DNA of 64,000 bases. Origin: Flavobacteriaceae bacterium (GTDB lineage: Bacteria; Bacteroidota; Bacteroidia; Flavobacteriales; Flavobacteriaceae). Positions 8,335 through 16,548 of this stretch are shown here, piece by piece. The stretch is from the NCBI GenBank assembly GCA_014075215.1, contig CP046177.1, positions 3,348,501 to 3,412,500 on the forward strand. The letters run 5' to 3'. The position numbers and the translations under genes were made by a program. The notes beneath the pieces are model-generated. The model was not told the origin of the DNA. It ran no database searches and saw nothing but the letters and a program-made list of their open reading frames with translations. The number at the start of each line of letters is the position of its first letter. Position 1 is the first letter of the stretch.

Positions 8335-9030
8335 ATGGATAGAAAAAAATTTTTAAAAAAAGGTGTATTGGGAATAGGTAGTATCATTGCTATTCCATCT
8401 GTTATTTCATCTTGTAATAGTGACAACAATAATATAGGTGATAATAATACGGGTGTTGTTGACCCTAATTGTTCCGTATCTCCTGCGGAAACAGCAGGGC
8501 CATTCCCCATTAGGACACCGGCACAACTAATACGTGAAAACATTGTCGGCAACCGCAGTGGAGTAGCCCTGATGATCACACTGAATATCCAAAATACAAA
8601 TGCCAACTGTAGTCCGATACAAGGGGCATTAGTAGATATATGGCATTGTGATGCAAAAGGCAACTATTCAGAATACGACGGGCAGATAGAAGGCGATTTT
8701 ACCAGTGAAAATTTTCTCCGGGGAAGGCAAACAACAGATGCTAACGGAAATGCAACATTTGTAAGTATTTTTCCGGGGTGGTATCCGGGTCGTACACCTC
8801 ATCTTCATGTAGAAATAAAACGTAGCAACGGAACTTCTCTGCTGATTACCCAAGTTTCCTGGTCGGAAGCCATTTCCAATACGGTATATGCCTCTCCAAA
8901 CTATAACGGAAATGCGGATACCAATAACTCAAACGACGGAATTGTATCCGATGCTAATCTTGCGGATAGTCTTGTTGGAAATGTAACGGACGGATATGTC
9001 TTGATGAAAAATATAAAGGTTGCAGGTTGA
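8335..9030 (+). CDS. Intradiol ring-cleavage dioxygenase-like lipoprotein
   Basis: Protein of 231 residues of the protocatechuate/catechol 1,2-dioxygenase fold, which opens catechol rings with non-heme Fe(III). It starts with a basic n-region (MDRKKFLKKGVLGIGS) and a lipobox-like SVISSC at residue 27, so it is probably an exported lipoprotein. Typical family motifs are PAETAGPFPIRTPAQLIREN (about 45-65), ALVDIWHCDAKGNYSEYDG with the first Tyr ligand, FLRGRQTTDANG and PGWYPGRTPHLHVEI with the second Tyr and the two His ligands. Secreted members of this family occur across Bacteroidetes, but their substrate is unknown. No catabolic genes surround it; it stands alone between mobile fragments. 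Confidence 0.85.
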   Translation: MDRKKFLKKGVLGIGSIIAIPSVISSCNSDNNNIGDNNTGVVDPNCSVSPAETAGPFPIRTPAQLIRENIVGNRSGVALMITLNIQNTNANCSPIQGALVDIWHCDAKGNYSEYDGQIEGDFTSENFLRGRQTTDANGNATFVSIFPGWYPGRTPHLHVEIKRSNGTSLLITQVSWSEAISNTVYASPNYNGNADTNNSNDGIVSDANLADSLVGNVTDGYVLMKNIKVAG

Positions 9031-9110
9031 TCATTTTGAGTAATAGAAATTTTACCACAAGTTATTATAACTGGCTGCCACCCTGCTACTAATATACTTT
9101 TTAGAAATTT

Positions 9111-9273
9111 GAGACCTTTGCAAAATAGTGATATATTCTGTATTGAAATTGATTTGGCTTCAAATTTCTTCCTTCTCGAAAATTTTAAATCCTCAAAACC
9201 AACAGGTTATTCCGGTTTAAAATTTTCTTCGGGTGTCGAACTTTTTTGCCAAATCAATTTTGCAAAGGTCTCA
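9111..9273. repeat. Family 3 inverted-repeat element (163 bp)
   Basis: Starts TGAGACCTTTGCAAAATAG and ends AATTTTGCAAAGGTCTCA; the termini are exact inverted copies over about 16 bp. With the ends taken as GAGACC and GGTCTC, the flanks read ATTT on both sides, a likely 4-bp target duplication. Nearly identical copies lie at 26378 and 44096. The right end is 6 bp from the stop codon of the Crp/Fnr gene, so the element could also act as its terminator. Confidence 0.85.
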
Positions 9274-9278
9274 TTTAT

Positions 9279-9968
9279 TTAAACCCCGTCAGCAATTCGT
9301 TGAAGCGATTTGGAATCCAAAATATAAATCTGTTTTCCTTTGAGGTCAATTAATTTTTCTTTTTTGAAGGCGGATAACAACCGAATTGTAGATTCCGTGG
9401 CGGTTCCGACAATACTGGCAATATCTTCGCGGGAAAGCTGAATATTTAAAGGCTCGTTGTCAGTTGTTTTGAAATTTTCCTGCAAATGCAGTAAAGCTTC
9501 AGCCAGTCGTTGCTTCACATTTTTTTGTGCCATGTCTACCACCATATTATCAGCTTCTTTAAGAGACAATGCCAGGCTCTTGAGAACACTCATAGTAAAC
9601 TGGTTGTTCTTTTTCAAATATTTAACAATCTCTTCTTTAGGAATAAAGCATACCTCCATATCATTAATAGCTGTGGCTTTTAGATTTGAAGCCTCTTCGC
9701 TAATCAGACTACGTTCACCTATCAGATCTCCTTTTTTAATCAGTTTAACAACTTGATCTCTCCCGTTTGTACTCATTTTAGTTACTTTACAAACACCCTC
9801 TTTGATACAAAAAATTCCATTGATATATTGGCCTTCCTCAAAAAGCACATCTCCTTTTTTAACAAATTGAGATGTTTTACAGGTAGAAATACGAATCAAC
9901 TCATCCTTAGATAGTTTCCCCAATGAGTTGAGTTGACGGATAATACATTGTTCACATCTGTTGCTCAT
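9279..9968 (-). CDS. Crp/Fnr-family regulator, probable oxygen-responsive regulator of the cbb3 genes
   Basis: Transcription factor of 229 residues from ATG 9968. A cyclic-nucleotide-binding-like beta barrel spans about residues 25-135 (KKGDVLFEEGQYINGIFCIKEG) and a helix-turn-helix lies at the end (SREDIASIVGTATESTIRLL, the FNR-type recognition helix). The N-terminus has MSNRCEQC with Cys5 and Cys8 plus Cys30, suggesting a metal or Fe-S site as in FNR; this is inference. A longer start at 10013 is possible, but it would place the FNR-like palindrome at 10007-10020 over the start codon, so I prefer 9968. It is divergent from ccoI and the oxidase genes, which makes control of oxidase expression its likely job. 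Confidence 0.88.
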   Translation of the reverse strand: MSNRCEQCIIRQLNSLGKLSKDELIRISTCKTSQFVKKGDVLFEEGQYINGIFCIKEGVCKVTKMSTNGRDQVVKLIKKGDLIGERSLISEEASNLKATAINDMEVCFIPKEEIVKYLKKNNQFTMSVLKSLALSLKEADNMVVDMAQKNVKQRLAEALLHLQENFKTTDNEPLNIQLSREDIASIVGTATESTIRLLSAFKKEKLIDLKGKQIYILDSKSLQRIADGV

Positions 9969-10006
9969 AGCCTGTTCAAACTGGCAATCCAAATTAGTAA
10001 AAAAAG

Positions 10007-10020
10007 CTGACAATTATCAT
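10007..10020. promoter_or_regulatory. FNR-like palindrome between the regulator and ccoI
   Basis: CTGACAATTATCAT matches TTGAT-N4-ATCAA at 7 of 10 positions. It lies in the gap between the divergent Crp/Fnr gene and ccoI, where autoregulation and control of ccoI would be expected. A second such site is at 12578. Confidence 0.45.
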
Positions 10021-10076
10021 GTTTTTTGATGAAAGAATGCTCGAATTTTGCCATAGGCAAAGAGCAAATAATATTT

Positions 10077-12461
10077 ATGAAATCACAACCTTGTTTTCAT
10101 TGTGGTACGCTGTGTGATGATAAGCTTATACAGATAGAAAACAAACCGTTTTGCTGCATGGGTTGCAAAACGGTTTACGAATTACTGTCAGAAAATAACA
10201 TGGCTTGTTATTACGATTTTGAAAACAATCCCGGAGCCATACCCTCAGAGTTCAAAGGAAAATTTGATTATTTGTCAAATGAGAGTATTGTTTCTAAACT
10301 GATTGAATTTGAAGACGATTCTTTTCAAATTGTCAATTTATACATTCCGCATATCCATTGCAGCTCCTGTATTTGGGTTTTGGAAAATCTACAACGATTA
10401 GATAAGGGAGTTATTTCCTCTCAAGTGAATTTCCCTAAAAAAACAGTTAGGGTGCATTACGATAATCAACGGACTTCTCTGAAAGATCTGGTTATTTTAC
10501 TCAGTGCTATCGGGTATGAACCCTACATCAGCTTGGAAGATACCGTACAAAAGAAAAATACTGTTAATAGAACTATTTATTATAAACTGGGAGTTGCAGG
10601 GTTTGCATTTGGTAACATTATGTTCTTATCTTTTCCGGAATATTTTGAGGTTTCGGAGTATTGGCTGGAAAAGTACAAATATGTGTTTCGGTGGTTGATG
10701 TTATTGTTTTCGCTTCCCGTTGTGTTTTATGCGGCAAGCGACTATTTTGTTTCCGCATACAAAGGGCTGCGGTCAAAATTGTTGAATATTGATATTCCTA
10801 TTGCTTTGGGAATTTCAGTGCTCTTTGTACGAAGTTCGGCAGAAGTAATCTTTGATTTGGGAACGGGCTTTTTTGACAGCTTGACAGGGTTGGTATTTTT
10901 TTTGCTTTTAGGTAAATTTTTTCAGCAAAAAACGTATAGCTTTTTATCTTTTGAGCGCGATTATACCTCTTATTTTCCTGTTGCCGTAACCAGGATGAGG
11001 GACAGGAAAGAAGAAAATATCGAAATCTACGATATTGAGAAAGGAGATAGATTGCTGATCAGAAATCAAGAACTTATTCCCGTAGATGGAATATTAATAA
11101 GCGCTGCTACACAGATTGATTATAGTTTTGTTACAGGCGAATCCAAACCTGTAATTAAAAAATCGGGGGACAACATCTTTGCCGGAGGAAAACAACTGGA
11201 AAAAGCCATTGAAATGGAAGTACTTACATCAGTATCTCAAAGCTACTTGACACAACTTTGGACAAATGACGTTTTTAATAAAGATAAAATCTCAACATTT
11301 CAATCACTAACAGATAGTGTTAGCAAATACTTTACAATTACAGTAATAGGCATTGCTCTCATAGCAACTATATACTGGTTATATTTTGATACCGGCAAAG
11401 CACTGTCCGTTTTTACTGCAGTACTCATCATTGCTTGCCCTTGTGCCATTGCTTTGGCTGCACCATTTACATTAGGGAATCTATTGCGCATTTTTGGTAA
11501 GCATAAACTCTATTTAAAAAATACGGAAGTCATAGAAAAACTGGCAAAAATTAACAGTGTTTTTTTTGATAAAACCGGAACAATTACCAGCAATAGTGAA
11601 AGTGACATTATTTACGAAGGGGAAGAACTAACCGATAGGCAAGTTTCTGCTTTGGGCACATTACTGAGAAATTCGAATCATCCGCTAAGTCGTAAAATTT
11701 ACCATCAGATACGAGAGCCCGAACCACTGACTTTGAAACACTATCAGGAGTTCGCGGGAAAAGGAGTTCAAGCTTGTGTTGAAAGAGATTTTATCAAAGC
11801 AGGATCCGCATCATTTGTCCGGGCTGTAGAAGCTCAACACCATTACGATACGGCTGTGCACTTGAGTTTTAATGGCCATTATAAAGGGAAGTATGTTTTA
11901 AAAAATACGTACAGAAAAGGCGTTAAAAAGGTATTTATCTCATTAGAACCAAATTATGAATTATCGATTCTTTCGGGAGATAACTCAGGAGAAAAACAAT
12001 ATCTCCAATCAATATTACCGGAGAAAACTACGTTGTATTTCAACCAAAAACCAGAACAGAAATTAGCTTTGATTCAAAAAAATCAACATAAAAACCTGAA
12101 AGTCATGATGATTGGGGATGGATTAAATGACTCTGGAGCCCTTGCTCAAAGTGATGTGGGAATTGCTATTTCAGAAGATATCAATGTATTCTCCCCTGCT
12201 TGTGACGGAATACTATCAGCAGAAAATTTTGAAAAAATACCTTTATTCTTACAACTGGCTCAGCATTCCATCAAGATTATCAGGCTGGCATTTTTAGTAT
12301 CGTTAATTTATAATTTGATAGGATTGTACTTTGCTGTCACCGGACAATTATCACCGGTTATTGCTGCAATTTTAATGCCTTTGAGTTCTATTAGCATTGT
12401 TGTTTTTACAACCTTAGCAACAAATTTCACCAGCAGGAAATTAACCCGGATGATGTATTAG
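10077..12461 (+). CDS. ccoI: Copper-translocating P-type ATPase CcoI for cbb3 oxidase assembly
   Basis: Membrane P1B-type ATPase that moves copper for assembly of the cbb3 oxidase. From ATG 10077 the protein has 794 residues. A cysteine-rich N-terminal domain comes first (CFHCGTLCDD, FCCMGCKTVYELL), then a heavy-metal-associated domain with HCSSCIWVLE, then eight membrane segments. The actuator TGES loop is in FVTGESKPV, the metal-binding CPC is in IIACPCAIALAAP, the phosphorylation site is DKTGTITS and the hinge is MIGDGLNDSGAL. The double cysteine-rich start is typical of Bacteroidetes CcoI/FixI. It is followed on the same strand by ccoS and ccoNO. An earlier in-frame start at 10026 is possible but less likely. 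Confidence 0.93.
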   Translation: MKSQPCFHCGTLCDDKLIQIENKPFCCMGCKTVYELLSENNMACYYDFENNPGAIPSEFKGKFDYLSNESIVSKLIEFEDDSFQIVNLYIPHIHCSSCIWVLENLQRLDKGVISSQVNFPKKTVRVHYDNQRTSLKDLVILLSAIGYEPYISLEDTVQKKNTVNRTIYYKLGVAGFAFGNIMFLSFPEYFEVSEYWLEKYKYVFRWLMLLFSLPVVFYAASDYFVSAYKGLRSKLLNIDIPIALGISVLFVRSSAEVIFDLGTGFFDSLTGLVFFLLLGKFFQQKTYSFLSFERDYTSYFPVAVTRMRDRKEENIEIYDIEKGDRLLIRNQELIPVDGILISAATQIDYSFVTGESKPVIKKSGDNIFAGGKQLEKAIEMEVLTSVSQSYLTQLWTNDVFNKDKISTFQSLTDSVSKYFTITVIGIALIATIYWLYFDTGKALSVFTAVLIIACPCAIALAAPFTLGNLLRIFGKHKLYLKNTEVIEKLAKINSVFFDKTGTITSNSESDIIYEGEELTDRQVSALGTLLRNSNHPLSRKIYHQIREPEPLTLKHYQEFAGKGVQACVERDFIKAGSASFVRAVEAQHHYDTAVHLSFNGHYKGKYVLKNTYRKGVKKVFISLEPNYELSILSGDNSGEKQYLQSILPEKTTLYFNQKPEQKLALIQKNQHKNLKVMMIGDGLNDSGALAQSDVGIAISEDINVFSPACDGILSAENFEKIPLFLQLAQHSIKIIRLAFLVSLIYNLIGLYFAVTGQLSPVIAAILMPLSSISIVVFTTLATNFTSRKLTRMMY

Positions 12462-12577
12462 AGAATCTATTACAGCTTAAAATCGCTTCAAAACAGATCG
12501 CTTCACTACATTTTTGAAATGAAGCTATAAACATTGTCCTTCAAAAAAGTCCCCGGATGTCAAAAAAAAATCAAAAC

Positions 12578-12591
12578 ATGATAAATGTCAT
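12578..12591. promoter_or_regulatory. FNR-like palindrome upstream of ccoS-ccoNO
   Basis: ATGATAAATGTCAT fits TTGAT-N4-ATCAA at 7 or 8 of 10 positions and lies 51 bp before ccoS, inside a 181-bp gap after ccoI. A weak -10-like TACCTTGA follows about 30 bp downstream, so the site would sit near -41 for an activator. Confidence 0.45.
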
Positions 12592-12642
12592 TTTTTAGAA
12601 TCTGATCCCGAGGTAATTTTACCTTGATTTTATCAGGCACTT

Positions 12643-12825
12643 ATGAGCGTAATTTACCTACTTCTTGCACTAAGTATATTAGTTGCTTTAATATTTTTTG
12701 TAGCATTTATCCTATCGGTAAAGAGTGGTCAATATGACGATTCGTATACGCCTTCTGTCAGAATATTGTTTGACGATGAAATCGTAGAAGAAAGTAAGGA
12801 AAATTCATCAACTAACAACGTTTAA
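12643..12825 (+). CDS. ccoS: cbb3-type oxidase assembly protein CcoS
   Basis: Small single-span membrane protein of 60 residues needed for cofactor insertion into the cbb3 oxidase. It has one hydrophobic helix at the N-terminus (VIYLLLALSILVALIFFVAF) followed by the family motif with Lys, Gly, Gln and Tyr (SVKSGQYDD). The tail is acidic. It lies between ccoI and ccoNO with an 11-bp gap to the latter, the standard order, and should be cotranscribed with ccoNO. Confidence 0.92.
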   Translation: MSVIYLLLALSILVALIFFVAFILSVKSGQYDDSYTPSVRILFDDEIVEESKENSSTNNV

Positions 12826-12836
12826 ACGATTTAATT

Positions 12837-14156
12837 ATGGAAGTACAACAATTTTATTACGATAACAAGATCGTAAAAAAATTCATCTATGCAACCATGC
12901 TCTGGGGAACTGTTGGATTTACCGTTGGGTTATTGCTTGCATTTATGTTTTTGTTTCCTAACATTACAGACGGTATCGCTTGGTTGAGTTTTGGCCGTAT
13001 CAGGCCTTTACATACCAACGCAGTGATATTTGCATTTGTTGGGAATGCCATCTTTGCGGGGGTTTACTACTCGTTGCAACGGCTTTTAAAAACAAGAATG
13101 GCGAGTGATGTTCTTAGTAATTTCAATTTCTGGGGTTGGCAGCTAATTATTGTCGCTGCAGCCATTACACTACCATTAGGGTTCACAACATCTAAAGAAT
13201 ATGCTGAATTGGAGTGGCCTATTGATATTGCCATTGCATTGGTTTGGGTAGCCTTTGGAGTAAATATGATCTGGACTATCTTAAAGCGAAGGCAAAGACA
13301 TTTATATGTAGCAATTTGGTTTTACTTAGGAACCTTTGTTACTGTCGCAGTACTTCATATATTCAATAGTCTGGAATTGCCTGTAGGGTTTTTAAAGAGC
13401 TATTCAGTATATGCAGGAGTTCAAGATGCTTTGGTTCAGTGGTGGTATGGACACAATGCCGTGGCTTTTTTCCTGACCACACCTTTTTTGGGACTGATGT
13501 ATTATTTTGTTCCCAAAGCTGCTAACAGACCTGTATACTCATACCGATTATCCATTGTACATTTTTGGTCACTCATTTTCATTTACATTTGGGCAGGGCC
13601 ACATCATTTATTGTATTCGGCTTTACCCGATTGGGCTCAGAATCTAGGAGTTGCTTTTTCAGTGATGTTGATTGCTCCATCTTGGGGAGGTATGATCAAT
13701 GGGTTATTAACGTTGCGCGGAGCATGGGATAAAGTAAGAACGGATCCGGTTCTAAAATTTATGGTTGTGGCAATTACCGGGTATGGGATGGCTACTTTTG
13801 AAGGCCCCATGTTGTCTTTAAAAAATGTCAATGCTATTGCACACTTTAGCGATTGGGTAATCGCCCATGTACACGTTGGGGCTTTGGCCTGGAATGGGTT
13901 CCTGACTTTCGGAATGTTATATTGGCTGATTCCGAGAATGTTTAAAACACAATTGTTCTCAAGAGCCCTTGCAAACTTCCACTTTTGGATCGGAACATTG
14001 GGTATTGTGATGTATGCCTTACCCATGTATGTGGCCGGATTTGTACAGGCTTCTATGTGGAAACAATTCAATCCGGATGGAACTTTAACATATGGAAACT
14101 TTTTAGAAACGGTCAATGAGATTATCCCGATGTACTGGATGAGAGCCATTCTTTAG
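12837..14156 (+). CDS. ccoN: CcoN portion of a fused ccoNO gene, cut by IS110
   Basis: Catalytic heme-copper subunit I of cbb3 cytochrome c oxidase in the inner membrane. All heme and copper ligands are present: RPLHTNAVIF for the low-spin heme, WWYGHNAVAFFLT and GPHHLLYS for CuB, and WVIAHVHVGALAWNG for the hemes. In Bacteroidetes CcoN and CcoO are usually one polypeptide. Here the frame is intact up to MYWMRAI (ATT at 14148-14150), then reads into the insertion and stops after one Leu at 14156. The missing continuation, GGSLFIIGSLVMLYNV, is found at 15483, just after the IS. What is lost from this half is the last membrane helix and the cytochrome subunit. Confidence 0.93.
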   Translation: MEVQQFYYDNKIVKKFIYATMLWGTVGFTVGLLLAFMFLFPNITDGIAWLSFGRIRPLHTNAVIFAFVGNAIFAGVYYSLQRLLKTRMASDVLSNFNFWGWQLIIVAAAITLPLGFTTSKEYAELEWPIDIAIALVWVAFGVNMIWTILKRRQRHLYVAIWFYLGTFVTVAVLHIFNSLELPVGFLKSYSVYAGVQDALVQWWYGHNAVAFFLTTPFLGLMYYFVPKAANRPVYSYRLSIVHFWSLIFIYIWAGPHHLLYSALPDWAQNLGVAFSVMLIAPSWGGMINGLLTLRGAWDKVRTDPVLKFMVVAITGYGMATFEGPMLSLKNVNAIAHFSDWVIAHVHVGALAWNGFLTFGMLYWLIPRMFKTQLFSRALANFHFWIGTLGIVMYALPMYVAGFVQASMWKQFNPDGTLTYGNFLETVNEIIPMYWMRAIL

Positions 14157-14272
14157 ATTAGCAAATAGAAATAATTACTTAAAATAAAAACATAATAGTT
14201 ATGATGAAATTTCTTTTTTTGCTTCTTTTTTTCTTTGTTAATAACTCTTATTTTGTTGATAACCAAAAACAC

Positions 14273-14412
14273 AAAAGAACGGAGTGAACTTTAGCGGCCA
14301 GCTAGCTTTTTAGAGCCATCCCCCGTATTAGTCTCCGTTCTTTTTAAAAGTTACTTAGAACCATATAGAATTTCAGTTTCTGCCCTTATTAAAGGTCTTA
14401 GTTTAAGTAACT
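14273..14412 (+). ncRNA. Candidate bridge RNA of the IS110 element
   Basis: Two stable hairpins precede the transposase. Hairpin 1 has a perfect 12-bp stem (14273-14284 with 14333-14344) and a 48-nt loop containing AGAGCCAT (14312-14319) followed by CCCCC. AGAGCCAT is identical to the 8 bp of ccoN at 14142-14149 just left of the insertion, and CCCCC is complementary to the G run just right of it (15483-15488). Hairpin 2 has a 9-bp stem (14349-14357 with 14404-14412); its loop contains ATAGAAT, identical to the element's right end (15474-15480), a small CAG-TTT-CTG hairpin, and TTAAAG, whose TAAAG is complementary to the left end CTTTA (14151-14155). Target loop first and donor loop second is the order known for IS621. 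Exact transcript ends are not known. Confidence 0.65.
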
Positions 14413-14437
14413 ATTATTAATATCTAATTACAAAATT

Positions 14438-15433
14438 ATGAAAACAAATGAAATTATCGGAATCGATGTCAGTAAATTATTAATTGATGTTTGTATCTAT
14501 TCTAAACAAATTGTTCAACAGTTTGAGAACAGTAAATCTGGATTTAAATTAATGCTAAAGTGGAGTTTTAAAAATTCGTCTTTCTCTAAAGAAGAAACCA
14601 TGTTTGTATTTGAACATACAGGAATGTACTCTCATTTATTATCTGTGTCTTTAACTGAACAAAAATTATCTTTTTTCATAGCTTCTGGTTTAGAAATTAA
14701 AAGATCTATTGGTATTGCTCGTGGAAAGGATGACCAAATTGATGCCAAACGCATTGCTCTATATGGGTATCGATTAAAAGAAGAACTTAAACCCAGTAAG
14801 CTACCTAAAAGAAGTATATTACAACTAAAAAGTCTCTTATCTTTAAGGACAAAACTTAACAAACAAAGAGCTGGTTTTAAAGTTACTTTGAAAGAACAAA
14901 AAAGAATTTATAAAGCAAAAGAGTATAAAATAATCTTTGACGTTCAACAAAAAATGATTGCAGAACTAACCAAACAAATACACAAGATTAATACTCAAAT
15001 GCAAGCTATTATTGACCAAAATATAATGTTAAAAGAAACCTATAAACTTGTTACTAGTGTTAAAGGTATAGGAATGCAAACTGCTATAATGATGATTGTG
15101 TTTACTGACAATTTTTCAAAATTTGAAAACTGGAGAAAGTTTGCCTCTTATTGTGGTGTTGCTCCTTTTCCTTACCAATCTGGAACTAGTATTAAAGGAC
15201 GTACAAAAGTCTCTCATTTGGCTAATAAAAAATTGAAAGCAATTATTAATATGTGCGCTATTTCTGCTATACAACATAACCCAGAAATGAAATTATACTA
15301 TCATAAAAGAATAAAACAAGGCAAAAGTAAAATGAGTACCGTTAACATTATTAGAAACAAATTAATAGCAAGAGTGTTTGCCGTTGTCAAACGACAAACA
15401 CCCTATGTAGATACTTTTAAATTTGCTGCATAA
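14438..15433 (+). CDS. IS110-family transposase (DEDD recombinase)
   Basis: Recombinase of 331 residues. The N-terminal RuvC-like domain has the acidic residues in IIGIDVSK (Asp10), VFEHTG (Glu about 60) and GKDDQIDAKRIA (two Asp, about 100-105). A coiled-coil linker follows (about 130-190). The C-terminal Transposase_20 domain has TSVKGIGMQTAIMM and FASYCGVAPFPYQSGTSIKG, with the serine used as nucleophile in this family. It is complete and free of lesions, so the element may be active. Its last bases overlap the TTG start of an out-of-IS frame that leads into the CcoO part. Confidence 0.93.
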   Translation: MKTNEIIGIDVSKLLIDVCIYSKQIVQQFENSKSGFKLMLKWSFKNSSFSKEETMFVFEHTGMYSHLLSVSLTEQKLSFFIASGLEIKRSIGIARGKDDQIDAKRIALYGYRLKEELKPSKLPKRSILQLKSLLSLRTKLNKQRAGFKVTLKEQKRIYKAKEYKIIFDVQQKMIAELTKQIHKINTQMQAIIDQNIMLKETYKLVTSVKGIGMQTAIMMIVFTDNFSKFENWRKFASYCGVAPFPYQSGTSIKGRTKVSHLANKKLKAIINMCAISAIQHNPEMKLYYHKRIKQGKSKMSTVNIIRNKLIARVFAVVKRQTPYVDTFKFAA

Positions 15434-15482
15434 ATTAGTAAAAATAATATCTCAACTTTTACTTGTTTTTATCATAGAATAC

Positions 15483-16361
15483 GGGGGGAGCTTGTTTATT
15501 ATAGGGTCATTGGTAATGCTTTACAATGTAATCATGACGGTTCGTTCAGGATCAAAAGTTACAGATGAATTGGCAGAAGCACCGGCATTAAAGAAAGTGC
15601 CTAAGAAAAGACAAAAAAAGGAAGGATATCATACCTGGTTGGAAAGAAAGCCGGTAAAGTTGACCATCTATGCAACTATTGCTATTCTCATTGGAGGAAT
15701 TGTACAAATTGTTCCAACCCTATTAGTAGATTCTAATATCCCGACTATCACCAGTGTAAAACCTTATACTCCCTTAGAATTGGAAGGCAGAGATCTCTAT
15801 ATCAGAGAAGGGTGTGTGAGTTGCCATTCACAAATGATCAGGCCATTTAGAAGTGAGGTTGAGCGTTATGGCGAATATTCCAAAGCGGGAGAATATGTAT
15901 ACGATCATCCTTTCCTGTGGGGAAGTAAACGAACGGGCCCCGATCTTTTTAGAATCGGAGGGAAATATCCGGATAGTTGGCACTTCAATCATATGTACGA
16001 TCCGCAGAGTACATCGCCGGGGTCTATTATGCCGGCTTATCAATGGTTGATCCGAGATAAGCATGACCGATCTCATATTGAAGATAAAATGAAAGCCATG
16101 GTAGCTCTTGGAGTTCCATATACGGAAGAAGATATTGCCAATGCTCAAAAGCATATGGCAGAACAATCTCAAAAGATAGTAGCGAATTTATATGAAGATC
16201 CGGATATCACGAGTTCTTTTGAACAAGAGAAAGCAGATTTGGGAGGTGATTATATACCGTTGAAAGAACGTGAAATTGTGTCGTTGATTGCTTATTTACA
16301 ACGATTAGGAACTGATATCAAACTCATAAATACAGAAGATAGCCTAAGTATAAAAAAATAA
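15483..16361 (+). CDS. ccoO: CcoO portion of the split ccoNO gene (diheme-oxidase cytochrome c subunit)
   Basis: Continuation of ccoNO after the IS. It begins with the last CcoN helix (GGSLFIIGSLVMLYNVI), then the CcoO anchor helix (LTIYATIAILIGGIVQIVP) and the periplasmic monoheme cytochrome c domain with CVSCHSQMIRPF and the Met ligand region GSIMPAYQWL. In the intact fusion the two parts would give about 730 residues, the normal size. The frame is open upstream into the IS to a TTG at 15423, so an IS-derived start could add MLHKLVKIISQLLLVFIIEY in front and yield a membrane-anchored, separate CcoO. Whether that happens is unknown. Ends 4 bp before ccoQ. Confidence 0.9.
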   Translation, partial: GGSLFIIGSLVMLYNVIMTVRSGSKVTDELAEAPALKKVPKKRQKKEGYHTWLERKPVKLTIYATIAILIGGIVQIVPTLLVDSNIPTITSVKPYTPLELEGRDLYIREGCVSCHSQMIRPFRSEVERYGEYSKAGEYVYDHPFLWGSKRTGPDLFRIGGKYPDSWHFNHMYDPQSTSPGSIMPAYQWLIRDKHDRSHIEDKMKAMVALGVPYTEEDIANAQKHMAEQSQKIVANLYEDPDITSSFEQEKADLGGDYIPLKEREIVSLIAYLQRLGTDIKLINTEDSLSIKK

Positions 16362-16365
16362 TACC

Positions 16366-16545
16366 ATGTTGAAATTTGTAAAAAATCATTTAGAGACTAT
16401 TGTTGGAATTGAAGTGTATCCTTTGATATCGCTACTTATCTTTTTTACCTTTTTTGCCGCTCTTTTTTGGTGGGTATTCACAGCGAAGAAAGAGCATATC
16501 AAAAAGATGAGCAGCATGCCGTTAGACGAACAGATAAAATTATAA
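16366..16545 (+). CDS. ccoQ: Small CcoQ-like subunit of cbb3 oxidase
   Basis: A 59-residue frame between ccoO and ccoP that begins MLKFVKNHLETIVGIEVYPL, has one membrane helix (ISLLIFFTFFAALFWWVF) and ends in a basic/acidic tail (AKKEHIKKMSSMPLDEQIKL). Size, single helix and place fit CcoQ/FixQ, which stabilises the oxidase. The gaps on both sides are 3-4 bp, so it is translated with its neighbours. Confidence 0.8.
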   Translation: MLKFVKNHLETIVGIEVYPLISLLIFFTFFAALFWWVFTAKKEHIKKMSSMPLDEQIKL

Positions 16546-16548
16546 CCC

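Larger units (their letters stand above)
14151..15482 (+). mobile_element. IS110-family insertion sequence (about 1,332 bp) inside ccoNO
   Basis: Boundaries follow from the host gene: the ATT codon ending at 14150 and the GGG GGG AGC codons starting at 15483 must have been adjacent, so the element is 14151-15482, give or take 2 bp because of possible shared core bases. There are no obvious terminal inverted repeats, as usual for IS110. It has a 287-bp structured leader (14151-14437), one DEDD transposase gene, and a right end of about 50 bp. Confidence 0.9.

Noticed and set aside
14219..14260. Short plus-strand frame in the IS110 leader starting ATGATGAAATTTC
   Set aside because: It resembles a signal peptide by chance of T-richness but stops soon and lies in the element's noncoding leader.
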